This document shows positions 34,903 through 44,252 of a stretch of DNA of 45,920 nt, piece after piece. The notes under the pieces were generated by a model. The model was not told the DNA's origin, searched no databases, and saw only the letters and a program-made list of their open reading frames with translations. Numbering within the stretch: the stretch's first letter is position 1; each line of letters begins with the position of its first letter. The position numbers and the translations under genes are program-made. Source of the stretch: Propionibacteriaceae bacterium (GTDB lineage: Bacteria; Actinomycetota; Actinomycetes; Propionibacteriales; Propionibacteriaceae); contig JAUNVL010000011.1 in the NCBI GenBank assembly GCA_030537675.1, positions 1,290 to 47,209 of the forward strand, in the 5' to 3' direction.

Positions 34903-36333
34903 ATGCGCGACGTCACGGTGGTGGGCAGCGGCCCCAATGGTCTGGCCGCTGCCATCGCCATGGCGCGTGAAGGACTTGAAGTGGTGGTGCTTGAGGCTGC
35001 CGACACCGTGGGGGGTGGTCTGCGCACCCGCGAGCTGACGGTGCCGGGCTTTCAGCACGATGTGTGCTCCGCCATCCACCCCGCTGCGGTCACCTCTCCC
35101 TTCTTCCGCTCCATCGGTCTGCTGGATGCCCTGGAGTGGATCACCCCCGAGGTGTCCTACGCCCACCCTCTCGACGGCGCCCCCTCGGCCGTGTCGTTCC
35201 TCGACCTCGAGCGCACCGTCGAGGAGCTGGGCCGCGACGGCGCGCTGTGGCGGCGCCTCATGGAACCGCTGATCCGCCACATCGACGGCGTTGTGGACCT
35301 CACGGGGCACCAGTTGCTGCGCGTCCCCAGGGATCTGGCGGGGACCGCGCATTTCGCTCTGCGGACACTCCTGCTCGGCACCGGCCTGGACACGCGGTTG
35401 TTCGCAGGCGACACCGCGCCAGCGCTGCTCGCGGGCTGCGCCGCGCACGCCGCCGGCGAGATGCCGTCACTGGCGCAGGCCGGGGCAGGCATGCTCCTGG
35501 CAGCCCATGGCCACGTGGGCGGGTGGGGTTACCCCCGCGGCGGCTCACAGGCCATGGCCGACGCGCTGGTGGCAGAACTTCAACGACACGGCGGCCGAGT
35601 GGAGACCGGGCACCTCGTCACTGACCTGCGAGAGCTGGAATCCAGCCGAACGGTGCTGCTCGACACATCCCCGGAACTGCTACGGAATTCCCCCACCGCA
35701 CCGGAGCGATACCGACGCGCCCTGTCCCGCTACAGGTACGGCTCCGGCGTCGCGAAGGTGGACCTCGCACTGTCCGGCCCCATCCCCTGGCGCGATCCCG
35801 TCCTCGCACAGGCGCCGACCCTCCACCTCGGTGGCACCTCGCACGAGATCGCCCTCTCCGAGAATGCCGTCGCCCGGGGGCGGATCGCTGATCGCCCCTA
35901 CTTCCTGGCGGCCCAACCCTCCATCTTCGACTCCACCCGAGCACCGGAGGGCGGCCACACGTTCTGGGCCTACATGCATGTGCCCCGCAACGCCACCCTG
36001 GATCCGCTGCCGTTGCTGCTGGCCGAACTGGAGCGCCACGCTCCCGGCGTGCAGGACCTGGTGGTGGCGGCTTCCGTCCGCCGGGCCAGTGAACTGGAGG
36101 CCTACAACCCGAACCAGGTGGGTGGGGACATCTACACCGGCGAACTGTCGCTTCTCCAACTCGTGAAACGCCCCGTCATCTCGCGCGTCCCGTGGCGCAC
36201 CCCGATTCCGGGTGTGTACCTGTGTTCAAGCGCCACCCCGCCGGGCCCCGCCGTCCACGGCATGAACGGGTGGTACGCGGCGCAACTGGCACTGCGGGAC
36301 ATGTTCGGCATCAGCGCCTCGCTCGCCGCGTAG
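34903..36333 (+). CDS. FAD-dependent oxidoreductase, phytoene-dehydrogenase-like
   Basis: The 476-residue flavoprotein has the dinucleotide-binding motif VVGSGPNGLAAAIAMA at the N-terminus, VLEAADTVGGGLRT, and a C-terminal FAD segment around PGVYLCSSATPPGPAVHGMNGW. It belongs to the CrtI/PYROXD2-like group; no carotenoid genes are nearby and the substrate is unknown. CACACT lies 6 bases before the ATG, a weak leaderless -10. It could also be read through from the redox cassette 14 bases upstream. Confidence 0.88.
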   Translation: MRDVTVVGSGPNGLAAAIAMAREGLEVVVLEAADTVGGGLRTRELTVPGFQHDVCSAIHPAAVTSPFFRSIGLLDALEWITPEVSYAHPLDGAPSAVSFLDLERTVEELGRDGALWRRLMEPLIRHIDGVVDLTGHQLLRVPRDLAGTAHFALRTLLLGTGLDTRLFAGDTAPALLAGCAAHAAGEMPSLAQAGAGMLLAAHGHVGGWGYPRGGSQAMADALVAELQRHGGRVETGHLVTDLRELESSRTVLLDTSPELLRNSPTAPERYRRALSRYRYGSGVAKVDLALSGPIPWRDPVLAQAPTLHLGGTSHEIALSENAVARGRIADRPYFLAAQPSIFDSTRAPEGGHTFWAYMHVPRNATLDPLPLLLAELERHAPGVQDLVVAASVRRASELEAYNPNQVGGDIYTGELSLLQLVKRPVISRVPWRTPIPGVYLCSSATPPGPAVHGMNGWYAAQLALRDMFGISASLAA

Positions 36334-36379
36334 GCAGTGGCCCCGGACTCGTTATGATGCATCCAACCGAGGAGGCGCA

Positions 36380-37438
36380 ATGAAGCGGACCGGATGGATG
36401 GGCAGGGTGACGGCGATCATCGCCGCGCTGCTCATGACAGCGTTGATGGCTTCTTGCAGTGCCTCGGGAGGCGACATGGCCATGCCCACCTCGGGCGAGC
36501 TGTTCCCGATGCAGGAGAACGACTCCACGGTTCAGGGAGACATGGCGCTTCCACAGGAGGACGGGGTCGAGGGTGACGGTGAGCGGCTCATCATCCGCTC
36601 CAAGGTCCTGCGTCTCGAGGTGGACAGCACCACGGACACCATGGACGAAATCCGCGAACTGACCCGTGCGAACTCCGGGACCGTCTCAGACCTGCAGGTG
36701 GCCACCGACAGCGAGGACTGGCTGTACCGCAACGACAGGAACGGCACCCCACTGGGTGACGGCACCGCACTGCGCGGCTGGGTGACGGTGCGGGTCCCCG
36801 CCAAGGACTATGAGAGCTTCGTGGCGGGGGTCGCCAAGCTGGGGGTGGTGAAGTTCCAGTCCGAGGCCACCAGCGACGTCACGCAGGAGTACGTGGACCT
36901 CTCGGCACGACTCGAGAACCTGCGCGCCCAAGAGGTCCGGCTCCGCGATTTCTTCGACGCTGCCAAGGACGTCAAGGACATGCTGGCCATCGAGACGGAA
37001 CTGGGCCGTGTGCGCGGCGACATCGAGTCCCTCGATGCGCAGGTCACCCTTCTCGAGCGCCAAGCCGCGATGGCAACGGTGACGGTCGAACTCACCGAGC
37101 CCCGTGCGGTCGTGAGGCCCGACGGTGAATCGTGGGGCTTCGTGGATGCCATCACCAGTGGTGTCCGTGGCGCCTCACAGCTGTTGGCCGGGCTGCTCAC
37201 CTTCGTGATCGCGACGTCGCCGCTGTGGATTCTGGGCCTCGTGCTGTTCTTCCCCATCCGGGCGCTGGTGCGACGCCGGCGGCAGCGTGCGGAACGCACG
37301 CACGTGACGAATTCCACTCTGTCCCAGGCAGCATGGCCGCTCCCGACGAGCGCCGGTCCAGGCGAATCCGCCACGGAGCCTGCGCCCGTGGCCGAGACCA
37401 CCACCGAGACGGAAACGACGACGCAGCAGCCTGAGTAG
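36380..37438 (+). CDS. DUF4349 domain lipoprotein
   Basis: The 352-residue protein has a lipoprotein signal (about 1-25, ending LMASC, Cys26), a DUF4349 domain (about 70-240: [51 protein letters not shown]-like region), a predicted coiled coil (about 165-220), a membrane helix (about 255-285), and a basic then acidic/Thr-rich tail. Lipid anchor plus later helix suggests both ends are at the membrane with the domain outside. AGGAGG (36369-36374) precedes the ATG. Function of DUF4349 is not established. Confidence 0.88.
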   Translation: MKRTGWMGRVTAIIAALLMTALMASCSASGGDMAMPTSGELFPMQENDSTVQGDMALPQEDGVEGDGERLIIRSKVLRLEVDSTTDTMDEIRELTRANSGTVSDLQVATDSEDWLYRNDRNGTPLGDGTALRGWVTVRVPAKDYESFVAGVAKLGVVKFQSEATSDVTQEYVDLSARLENLRAQEVRLRDFFDAAKDVKDMLAIETELGRVRGDIESLDAQVTLLERQAAMATVTVELTEPRAVVRPDGESWGFVDAITSGVRGASQLLAGLLTFVIATSPLWILGLVLFFPIRALVRRRRQRAERTHVTNSTLSQAAWPLPTSAGPGESATEPAPVAETTTETETTTQQPE

Positions 37439-37516
37439 ACGCCCGGGACCGACTGGGACCGGCTGGGGCCGGGATGCCAAGGGGCAGCAGAACATGCCTC
37501 GCCCCTGCCGGGCCTG

Positions 37517-37522
37517 TAGCGT
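37517..37522 (+). promoter_or_regulatory. -10-like hexamer for GH13 gene (leaderless)
   Basis: TAGCGT ends 7 bases before ATG 37530. Confidence 0.4.
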
Positions 37523-37529
37523 TGACCAA

Positions 37530-39761
37530 ATGACAAGGCACGCAGAAGAACGCAAGGATGAGGCACGCGTCGAGATCGACGAGGACGTCAGTGACGAGAT
37601 GCCGGAACTGAGCTTCGACGACCACCGATTCGCCGCGCGGCCCGCACGTCTGCGGCCGAAGGCACGGCGCAAGGACGACGACGCGAGCCCCATCACTCCT
37701 CCGTTCGAGCCGCACGGGTCCAACCGCGCGTACGTCGACTGGCTGGAGGAGCAGTCGATGCTCCATGACGCCCAGCAGGTGGCCCGCCAACTGGCCGGCA
37801 CCCACGCCATGTGGGCCAATCCCTACGCCCACCCGGACCCCCGCGCCGCCCTGGCGCAAGCATCCGTCTGGTACACCGCCTACCCCCTGTCCCACATCAC
37901 GCAGCCCGGCACCTCCTTCCTCGGTGCACTGGGGTCGGCGGAATTGTGGGAGGCGTTCTCGCAGATCGGCATCGACGCCCTCCACACGGGCCCCGTGAAG
38001 CTCGCCGGCGGCCTGGACGGCTGGGAGCCCACCCCCAGCGTGGACGGCCACTTCGACCGGATGAGCATGGCCATCGACCCGCTCTTCGGCACCGAGGGCG
38101 AGTTCCGCGCCATGTGCGAGACTGCGGCGCGATACAACGGGACCGTCATCGACGACGTCGTCCCCGGTCACACGGGCAAGGGCGCCGATTTCCGTCTGGC
38201 GGAGCTCAACTACCGCGACTACCCCGGCATTTACCACATGATCGACATCCCCCACAGCGCCTGGCACCTGCTGCCGGACGTGCCCGAAGGGCGCGACTCG
38301 GTGAACCTCACCACGGAGGCCGAGGAGGCGCTCGCAGCCGAGGGCTACATCATCGGCGCCCTCCAGCGCGTCATCTTCCACGAACCGGGCGTGAAGGAAA
38401 CGAACTGGTCCTGCACGCCCCCCATCACAGACACCAAGGGCAAGGTGCGGCGCTGGGTCTACCTGCACTATTTCAAGGAGGGCCAACCCACCATCAACTG
38501 GTTGGACCCCACGTGCGCGGGAATGCGCCTGGTGATGGGCGATGCCTTGCACTCACTCCTCGACCTGGGCTCCGGTGGCCTGCGGCTCGACGCCAACGGA
38601 TTCCTGGGCGTGGAGAAGACCTTCGGCACGTCGCCGGCGTGGTCCGAGGGGCACCCCATGTCCCAGGCCGCCAACCAGCTCATCGGCTCGCTCGTGCGCA
38701 AGGTGGGCGGGTTCACGTTCCAGGAGCTGAACCTCGCCATCGATGACATCCAGCGCACGGGTGCAGTCGGTCCGGACCTCTCCTACGACTTCATCACCCG
38801 TCCGGCCGCCCAGGTGGCACTGTGCACGAGTGACACCGAGTTCCTCCGCCTCGTGCTGCGGGAGTCCATGGAACTCGGCATCGACCAGGCCTCGCTGGTC
38901 CACGCGTTGCAGAACCATGACGAACTGACCTATGAACTCGTCCACTTCGCAGCCGCACACCGCGACGACGTCTACACCCTCGGCGGCAACGACTTCACCG
39001 GCGCCGAGCTGGCGCAGCACATCCGTCAGGTGATGCGGGACAAGCTGACTGGCGACGCCGGCCCCTACAACGCCGTCTTCACGCAGAACGGCATCGCCAG
39101 CACCACCGCCTCCATCGTCACGGCCACGCTGGGCATCACCGATCTGGACACCATCACGGAAGCGGACACGCGACGCATCACCAATGCCCACCTGCTGATG
39201 TGCATGTACAACGCCTGGCAGCCCGGCGTGTTCGCCCTCTCCGGCTGGGACCTGGTGGGTGCCCTGCCACTGGAGCGAGACCAGGTCAGGTCCCTCATCA
39301 GCTCCGGCGACACGCGCTGGATTGAGCGCGGTGCCTATGACGTGCTGGGCGTGGCACCGGATGTGAAGAAGTCCCCCTCGGGCATGCCACGGGCCCGCGC
39401 CCTGTACGGCCCCATCCCGGAGCAGTTGAAGAAGGAGACGTCCTTTGCGTCCCGGCTGGCGGCGATCCTGAAGGTGCGCAAGCGCAACGGGCTCGCCTCG
39501 GCCAGACTGGTCCACGTCCCCGAGGTGGGCAACAAGTCCCTGCTCGTGCTCGTCAATGAACTGGAGATCGGTGCCATCCAGGTGACCGCCCTCAACTTCG
39601 GTGCGGAGAAGATCGACGCCCGGATCCAGTCCGAACACCTGCCCCGGGGACGCGCATTTGATCTCAGCACGCGCCGCAAGGTGGGCACGGTGGACGACCT
39701 GGGCGGCTTCTCCGTCGAGCTGCCGGCCTTCGGTGGTCTCGCCATGATCATCCGCGAGTGA
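37530..39761 (+). CDS. GH13 alpha-amylase-superfamily enzyme, trehalose-synthase-like
   Basis: The 743-residue protein has an unusual acidic/basic N-terminal extension (1-60) and a GH13 barrel. The catalytic regions are intact: region [10 protein letters not shown] (208-216), region [10 protein letters not shown] with nucleophile Asp354, region III FQEL with acid/base Glu399, region IV QNHDEL with Asp464. A C-terminal beta domain runs from about 660. [12 protein letters not shown] before the nucleophile resembles the NYDNPAV segment of maltose alpha-D-glucosyltransferases (TreS), which convert maltose to trehalose. That activity would fit malEFG in the same window, but other transglycosylase roles are possible. 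A start at 37494 is also in frame. Confidence 0.82.
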   Translation: MTRHAEERKDEARVEIDEDVSDEMPELSFDDHRFAARPARLRPKARRKDDDASPITPPFEPHGSNRAYVDWLEEQSMLHDAQQVARQLAGTHAMWANPYAHPDPRAALAQASVWYTAYPLSHITQPGTSFLGALGSAELWEAFSQIGIDALHTGPVKLAGGLDGWEPTPSVDGHFDRMSMAIDPLFGTEGEFRAMCETAARYNGTVIDDVVPGHTGKGADFRLAELNYRDYPGIYHMIDIPHSAWHLLPDVPEGRDSVNLTTEAEEALAAEGYIIGALQRVIFHEPGVKETNWSCTPPITDTKGKVRRWVYLHYFKEGQPTINWLDPTCAGMRLVMGDALHSLLDLGSGGLRLDANGFLGVEKTFGTSPAWSEGHPMSQAANQLIGSLVRKVGGFTFQELNLAIDDIQRTGAVGPDLSYDFITRPAAQVALCTSDTEFLRLVLRESMELGIDQASLVHALQNHDELTYELVHFAAAHRDDVYTLGGNDFTGAELAQHIRQVMRDKLTGDAGPYNAVFTQNGIASTTASIVTATLGITDLDTITEADTRRITNAHLLMCMYNAWQPGVFALSGWDLVGALPLERDQVRSLISSGDTRWIERGAYDVLGVAPDVKKSPSGMPRARALYGPIPEQLKKETSFASRLAAILKVRKRNGLASARLVHVPEVGNKSLLVLVNELEIGAIQVTALNFGAEKIDARIQSEHLPRGRAFDLSTRRKVGTVDDLGGFSVELPAFGGLAMIIRE

Positions 39762-39816
39762 CGACGGCAGCGTCCACGCGGTAGACACGGGGCGCGCAGT
39801 GAGGGGTTGAAAGCGG

Positions 39817-39822
39817 TACTTT
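39817..39822 (+). promoter_or_regulatory. -10-like hexamer for trkH (leaderless)
   Basis: TACTTT ends 7 bases before GTG 39830. Confidence 0.4.
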
Positions 39823-39829
39823 TTACTCC

Positions 39830-41218
39830 GTGGCCCATGGAACAACAGAGGGACGTCGAGGGTGGACGTCCCACACGAGCAGGACACGGCGCCGATTCCT
39901 GCGCTCACCCGGCCAGGTCATCGTCTTGGCCTTCGGCGGCGCCGTCCTGCTGGGCACAGCCCTCCTGCTGCTGCCGATGTCGCGCAGTGGCCCGGGCGGG
40001 GCGGACCTGGTCACGGCACTGTTCACCGCCACCAGCGCCGTCTGCGTGACGGGGCTGATCACCGTCGACACCGCCACCTACTGGACCGGGTTCGGGCAGT
40101 TCGTCATCCTGGCCCTCATACAGGTGGGCGGTCTGGGCATCATGGCGCTCGCTTCGTTGGTGGGACTCGTGTTGTTTCGACGCATGGGGCTCCGGACCCG
40201 ATTGACTGCGGCGCAGGAGACCAAGAGCGCGGGCCTCGGCGACGTCCGTGGCGTCCTGGTGGGGGTCCTGAAGATCAGCCTTCTCATCGAGGCGATCGTC
40301 GCGGTCCTCCTCACCCTGCGGTTCCTGACCAGCTACGGGGAACCCTGGGGCAGAGCGCTGACGCTTGGCATCTTCCATGCCATTTCCGCCTTCAACAATG
40401 CTGGTTTCGCCCTCTACTCCGACAACATGGTGGGATTCGCGAGCGACCCGTGGATATGCCTGCCCATCTGCGCAGCCATCATCCTCGGCGGCCTGGGTTT
40501 CCCGGTGTTGCTGGAACTGCGTCGTCAGTTGAGGACACCGAAGAGGTGGAGCATTCACACCCGGCTGACCCTGGCCACCTACTTCGGACTGCTGGTGGTG
40601 GCCGTGGTCTTCGTGACCGCCAACGAATGGAACAACCCGGCCACGCTGGGAGCGCTGGACGAGTCGGGCCGGCTGGTGGCCGGCATCTTCCAGGGGGTCG
40701 TGCCACGCACCGCAGGTTTCAACAGCGTCGACTATGGGCAGATGAAGGACGGCACCCTGCTGGCCACGACCGTGCTCATGTTCATCGGTGGCGGCTCTGC
40801 CGGGACCGCCGGTGGGATCAAGGTCACCACATTCATCATCCTGTTCTTCGTGATCGTTGCCGAGGTGCGGGGTGGACGCGACGTGAACGTCGCTGACCGT
40901 CGCATCGGCTCCCGTGTCCAGCGCCAGGCTCTCACCGTCGCACTCCTGTCGATGGGACTGGTGATGTCGACCACACTGCTGCTGCTGGAGATCACCTCCC
41001 TGCCCCTGCGCGATGTGCTGTTCGAGACGGTGTCCGCGTTCGCGACCGTCGGGTTGTCCACCGGCATCACCGCACAGCTCCCGGTCGTCGGGCAACTGGT
41101 GTTGGCTGGACTCATGTTCGTGGGACGGCTGGGACCCATCACACTGGTCTCGGCGCTCGCGCTGCGCGAGAAGCAACTCGGCTACACGCTCCCGGAAGGA
41201 CGGCCCCTCATTGGCTAG
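39830..41218 (+). CDS. trkH: TrkH/KtrB family potassium uptake protein
   Basis: The 462-residue membrane subunit of a K+ uptake system has the four-fold membrane-pore-membrane repeat. Pore segments are visible at TATSAVCVTGLITVD, HAISAFNNAGFALYS, VVPRTAGFNSVDY and SAFATVGLSTGIT, each with the filter Gly. The intramembrane-loop-like FIGGGSAGTAGGIKVTT is also typical. The first 25 residues are basic and cytoplasmic. The gene overlaps trkA by 8 bases, and both are needed for gated transport. Confidence 0.95.
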   Translation: MAHGTTEGRRGWTSHTSRTRRRFLRSPGQVIVLAFGGAVLLGTALLLLPMSRSGPGGADLVTALFTATSAVCVTGLITVDTATYWTGFGQFVILALIQVGGLGIMALASLVGLVLFRRMGLRTRLTAAQETKSAGLGDVRGVLVGVLKISLLIEAIVAVLLTLRFLTSYGEPWGRALTLGIFHAISAFNNAGFALYSDNMVGFASDPWICLPICAAIILGGLGFPVLLELRRQLRTPKRWSIHTRLTLATYFGLLVVAVVFVTANEWNNPATLGALDESGRLVAGIFQGVVPRTAGFNSVDYGQMKDGTLLATTVLMFIGGGSAGTAGGIKVTTFIILFFVIVAEVRGGRDVNVADRRIGSRVQRQALTVALLSMGLVMSTTLLLLEITSLPLRDVLFETVSAFATVGLSTGITAQLPVVGQLVLAGLMFVGRLGPITLVSALALREKQLGYTLPEGRPLIG

Positions 41219-41882
41219 ACACAGAATTCCCGTCGATGCGCCCGTGGTGGTCATGGGTCTCGGCCGTTTCGGCAAGTCGTTGGCACTGGAACTCGTCGAG
41301 GAGGGCGTCGAGGTCCTCGGCATCGACCAGGACATCAAGGTGGTGCAGTCCCTCGCAGGCAGGCTCACCCACGTGGTGGAAGCCGACAGCACCAACGTGG
41401 AGGCCATGAGGCAGTTGTCGGTCCACGAGTTCGACAGAGCCGTGATCGGCATCGGCACCAACCTCGAGTCCAGCATTCTTTCCGCATCGGTGCTCCTGGA
41501 CCTTGGGGTGGCCCACATCTGGGCGAAGGCGGTCACCGCCTCGCACGGCCGCATTCTCACGCGTCTCGGCGTGCACCACGTGGTTCGGCCGGAACACGAC
41601 ATGGGCAAACGCGTGGCACACCTCGTGCGTGGCCGCATGCTCGACTACATGGAGTTCGACGACGGGTACGCCATCGTCAAGACCCGCCCGCCAAGGAGCA
41701 TGTGCGGCCTCTCGCTCGGGGAGTCGACGGTCCGCACGCAGTACGGCGTCACCGTGGTGGGGGTCAAGCGGGCAGGCCAGGGATTCACCCACGCCACGGC
41801 CGAGACACGGGTGGGGGAAGGCGACTTGATCATCGTCTCGGGCACTGCGTCTGACGTGGAGCATTTCAGCGCGCTGTTGTGA
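41211..41882 (+). CDS. trkA: TrkA/KtrA family potassium channel regulatory protein
   Basis: The 223-residue cytoplasmic protein has an RCK_N Rossmann domain (VVVMGLGRFGKSLALEL, then acidic IDQD ending strand 2) and an RCK_C domain (about 140-220). It binds nucleotide and gates the TrkH pore. The TTG at 41211 overlaps the trkH stop and has GGAAGGA about 10 bases upstream; no ATG exists before the Rossmann motif. Confidence 0.93.
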   Translation: MARHRIPVDAPVVVMGLGRFGKSLALELVEEGVEVLGIDQDIKVVQSLAGRLTHVVEADSTNVEAMRQLSVHEFDRAVIGIGTNLESSILSASVLLDLGVAHIWAKAVTASHGRILTRLGVHHVVRPEHDMGKRVAHLVRGRMLDYMEFDDGYAIVKTRPPRSMCGLSLGESTVRTQYGVTVVGVKRAGQGFTHATAETRVGEGDLIIVSGTASDVEHFSALL

Positions 41883-41911
41883 ATGGTGGAATCGCGGCCA
41901 CATCTGGAAGC

Positions 41912-42637
41912 ATGGCGCGCGTGACAGATCAGATCGCGACGGCGCCGCACCCCGGGCGCCGCGCCGAGGTGTTCGCTGGCGTGGGCGCTTCGCTGGCAGC
42001 AGGGCTTGGACTGTTCCCGCTCGGCATTGCCTTCGGTCTCCTCGTGGTCAATTCCGGGCTGTCGTGGTGGGTGGCTCCCGCCCTCTCCGTGGCAGTGTTC
42101 GCCGGGTCGATGGAGTTGTTGTTGGTGGGGCTGCTGGTGGCGGTCACACCGCTCGCGACCATCGCGCTCACGACATTGCTGGTGAATTTCCGCCACGTGT
42201 TCTACGCCTTCTCCTTCCCCCTGGATGTCGTGCGGAATCCCCTGGCGCGGGCGTATTCTGTGTACGCGCTCATTGACGAGGCATGGGCCATCACCAACGC
42301 GCGTCCTGAGGGCTGGACGCCGTGGCGCCTCGTGTCGATGCAGGTGGCGCTCCAGTCCTACTGGGTTGCCGGGGGTTTGGTGGGCGTTCTCGCGGCCCGG
42401 CTCATCAACGCACCCATCGAGGGTCTCGACTTCGCACTGTGCGCCCTGTTCATCACCCTGGCCCTTGATGCCTTCCGGTCCCGCAAGCAGGTTCCCTCCG
42501 TGCTCCTGGCGGGGGGCAGCTTCGTGGTCGCGCTCGTGCTGGCCCCGGAATCCGCCCTCTTCACTGCGCTGTTGTTGTTCGTGTCCACCCTCGTGGTCCG
42601 GCACCTTCTCACACGTCGTCGAGGTGCTCATGCCTGA
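41912..42637 (+). CDS. azlC: AzlC family branched-chain amino acid transport protein
   Basis: The 241-residue protein has about seven helices and the AzlC pattern: GLGLFPLGIAFGLLVV, AGSMELLLVGLL, NFRHVFYAFSFPLD, and YALIDEAWAI. With AzlD it forms a two-subunit exporter of branched-chain amino acids in characterised members (BrnFE of Corynebacterium). ATG 41912 is used; a GTG at 41879 overlapping the trkA stop by 4 bases would add 11 residues. The end overlaps azlD by 8 bases. Confidence 0.92.
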   Translation: MARVTDQIATAPHPGRRAEVFAGVGASLAAGLGLFPLGIAFGLLVVNSGLSWWVAPALSVAVFAGSMELLLVGLLVAVTPLATIALTTLLVNFRHVFYAFSFPLDVVRNPLARAYSVYALIDEAWAITNARPEGWTPWRLVSMQVALQSYWVAGGLVGVLAARLINAPIEGLDFALCALFITLALDAFRSRKQVPSVLLAGGSFVVALVLAPESALFTALLLFVSTLVVRHLLTRRRGAHA

Positions 42638-42956
42638 CACCGGCTACGTCCTCGCTGCGCTGGCCATCGGTTTCGTGATCACCGTGTCGCTGCGTGCTGT
42701 GCCCTTCCTCCTGCTGAAACCGCTGCGCGCGTCGGCGTTCGTTTCCCACATGGCCCGCTGGATGCCCGTCGGCATCCTGCTCATCCTCGCTGCCGTCACG
42801 TTCGGCTCGTCCGCGTTCGGTGAGAGTGTTCACCTGTGGGAGGCCATCGTCGCCGCTGCCGTGACGGTGGCCGTGCACCTGTTGTTTCGACGTCGGACCC
42901 TACTGAGCGTGGGCGCCGGCACCGCCGTGTTCGTGGTGCTGGTCAATCTTTTGTGA
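42630..42956 (+). CDS. azlD: AzlD domain small transport subunit
   Basis: The 108-residue protein has four helices and the family features SLRAVPFLLLKPLR and MPVGILLILAAVTF. It is the small partner of AzlC (BrnE-like). GAGGTG precedes the ATG, which lies within the end of azlC. Its last 57 bases overlap the convergent DUF4031 gene on the other strand. Confidence 0.9.
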   Translation: MPDTGYVLAALAIGFVITVSLRAVPFLLLKPLRASAFVSHMARWMPVGILLILAAVTFGSSAFGESVHLWEAIVAAAVTVAVHLLFRRRTLLSVGAGTAVFVVLVNLL

Positions 42957-43220
42957 CGTCCTCAGGTGCTTGCGCCTTCGCAACCCGCTGGCGATGAGCC
43001 GCTGCACCAGTTCCCTGGACCTGACCGGCGTCGCCCCCAGCTCCACCAGAGCGTCGTACAGGTGTGCGGGGACGTCATAGTGGTCATGGTCGAAGGCCCG
43101 GCGGGAGATCTTCGCCCTCTCCGCGAAGTCGTGCAATTCCTCGTGGGAGACATCGGAGACCAGATGCGAGAAAGTCGTGCCGTGAGCGGGCCACGTGGGA
43201 GGGTCTATCAGGATCGCCAT
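42900..43220 (-). CDS. DUF4031 domain protein
   Basis: The 106-residue protein opens MAILIDPPTWPAHGTTFSHLVSD, the DUF4031 signature, followed by ELHDFAERAKISRRAFDHDHYDVP and RSRELVQRLIASGLRRRK. Function is unknown. The His/Gly-rich last 20 residues fall in the antisense overlap with azlD and may not be conserved. CATGCT lies 6 bases before the ATG, consistent with a leaderless start. Confidence 0.88.
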   Translation of the reverse strand: MAILIDPPTWPAHGTTFSHLVSDVSHEELHDFAERAKISRRAFDHDHYDVPAHLYDALVELGATPVRSRELVQRLIASGLRRRKHLRTSQKIDQHHEHGGAGAHAQ

Positions 43221-43273
43221 GACACAAGCATGCCCGCCACCGCCATCCTCGTAGAGAAGACAAGGAGTTCGAT

Positions 43274-43459
43274 GTGTGGTTCGACTCGTGGGGTGACCTG
43301 CTCAGGATTCTCGTGGTGGGCTCAGCCGGCTACGCATCGCTCGTGCTGGTGCAGAGCGCCCTGGCTCTGGTGACAAACGGCACCATCAGCGTCATCACGT
43401 CGGAGAAGTATGGGGATGGATCGGCTCTGGCAGGGGTGCGTGGGGTGTCCGCACGATGA
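43274..43459 (+). pseudogene. Internally deleted DUF421 (YetF-like) gene
   Basis: The 61-residue frame keeps the typical DUF421 N-terminus (MWFDSWGDLLRILVVG) and a C-terminal-like piece (NGTISVITSEKYGDGSALAGVRG). The roughly 100 residues between them in full-length members (later helices and most of the soluble domain) are missing, with the frame preserved. AAGGAG and GTG start are intact, and the stop overlaps the next gene's ATG (ATGA). It is either a decaying gene retained for coupling or a one-helix micro-protein. Confidence 0.7.
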
Positions 43460-44208
43460 CGTCCGAGGTGGTGCCGCCCCAGGACGAGAGGGACGCCGCC
43501 GAGGACAGGCTCCACGCCGCCGAGGCGCTGGCGGCGAACTTGGACCGTCCCATGGGATACCTCGGGCTGATCTTCCTCTTCGTGGTGCTGGGACAACTGT
43601 TGGTGACGGAGCCGCGTTGGGTGCTGGTACTCAATGTGACCGGATGGGTGTTCTGGTCGGTCTTCGTCGCGGAGTTCCTGCTGCGCGCCTACATCGCGCG
43701 GTTCCAAGTCAGGTTCTGGAAGCGCAACTGGTGGCAGGTCATCTTCCTGCTCGTGCCCTTTCTCAGGTTCTTTCGCGCGCTGCAGGCACTGCGGCTCGTC
43801 AGGCTGGCGCGGTTGTCGCGGCTCGCAAGGGCAGGAGGAATCCTCTCGGCAGGCGTGCGCGGCTCACGCTCAGCCGGGCGGGTGCTGTCCAGTCGGATCG
43901 GCACGCTGGTGGCCGTGACGATGGTGGTGATTCTGGCGTCGAGCCAGCTGCTGTACGCGTTCGAGACCGAGGCGAGCTACGGCATCATCCTCTACGAAAC
44001 CGCACTGGCGACCATCACGGGGAGCGGGTTCAGCACAGAGACGGTCCTTTCGCGCTTTGTGCACGTGGCGCTGGCCACCTATTCCGTCGCTGTGTTCGCG
44101 ACACTCGCGGGAACGCTGGGCGCGTTCTTTCTGCGGGGCCAGTTCCCCACCTCGCCAGCGATCAGGTCCGGAGCGGTGATTGCTGCAGAGGGTGGAGACC
44201 AGCCTTGA
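43456..44208 (+). CDS. Voltage-sensor-like ion channel family protein
   Basis: The 250-residue protein has four N-terminal helices, the fourth S4-like with Arg about every third residue (Arg104, 107, 113, 116, 119, 122, 125), then a two-helix pore region (about 148-226). The place of the K+ filter TVGYG is taken by ATITGSGFST (185-194), so selectivity is doubtful. An acidic N-terminal stretch (8-25) may be coiled. Start overlaps the DUF421 remnant by 4 bases. It may be a cation channel, a proton pathway or a non-conducting sensor. Confidence 0.75.
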   Translation: MTSEVVPPQDERDAAEDRLHAAEALAANLDRPMGYLGLIFLFVVLGQLLVTEPRWVLVLNVTGWVFWSVFVAEFLLRAYIARFQVRFWKRNWWQVIFLLVPFLRFFRALQALRLVRLARLSRLARAGGILSAGVRGSRSAGRVLSSRIGTLVAVTMVVILASSQLLYAFETEASYGIILYETALATITGSGFSTETVLSRFVHVALATYSVAVFATLAGTLGAFFLRGQFPTSPAIRSGAVIAAEGGDQP

Positions 44209-44240
44209 CGTCGACACCCATGCGTCAGCCGTAGCGGCCC

Positions 44241-44246
44241 TACTCT
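44241..44246 (+). promoter_or_regulatory. -10-like hexamer for DUF2254 gene (leaderless)
   Basis: TACTCT ends 6 bases before ATG 44253. Confidence 0.45.
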
Positions 44247-44252
44247 GGTGCG

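Noticed and set aside
37439-37529. GGACCGACTGGGACCGGCTGGGGCC-like repetition before the GH13 gene
   Set aside because: Imperfect GC-rich repetition with no clear hairpin or operator symmetry; not called.
37197-41638. Three long minus-strand frames (451, 451 and 577 codons)
   Set aside because: They are antisense shadows of the GH13 and TrkH/TrkA genes, rich in Arg/Gly/His/Gln with no recognisable domain.
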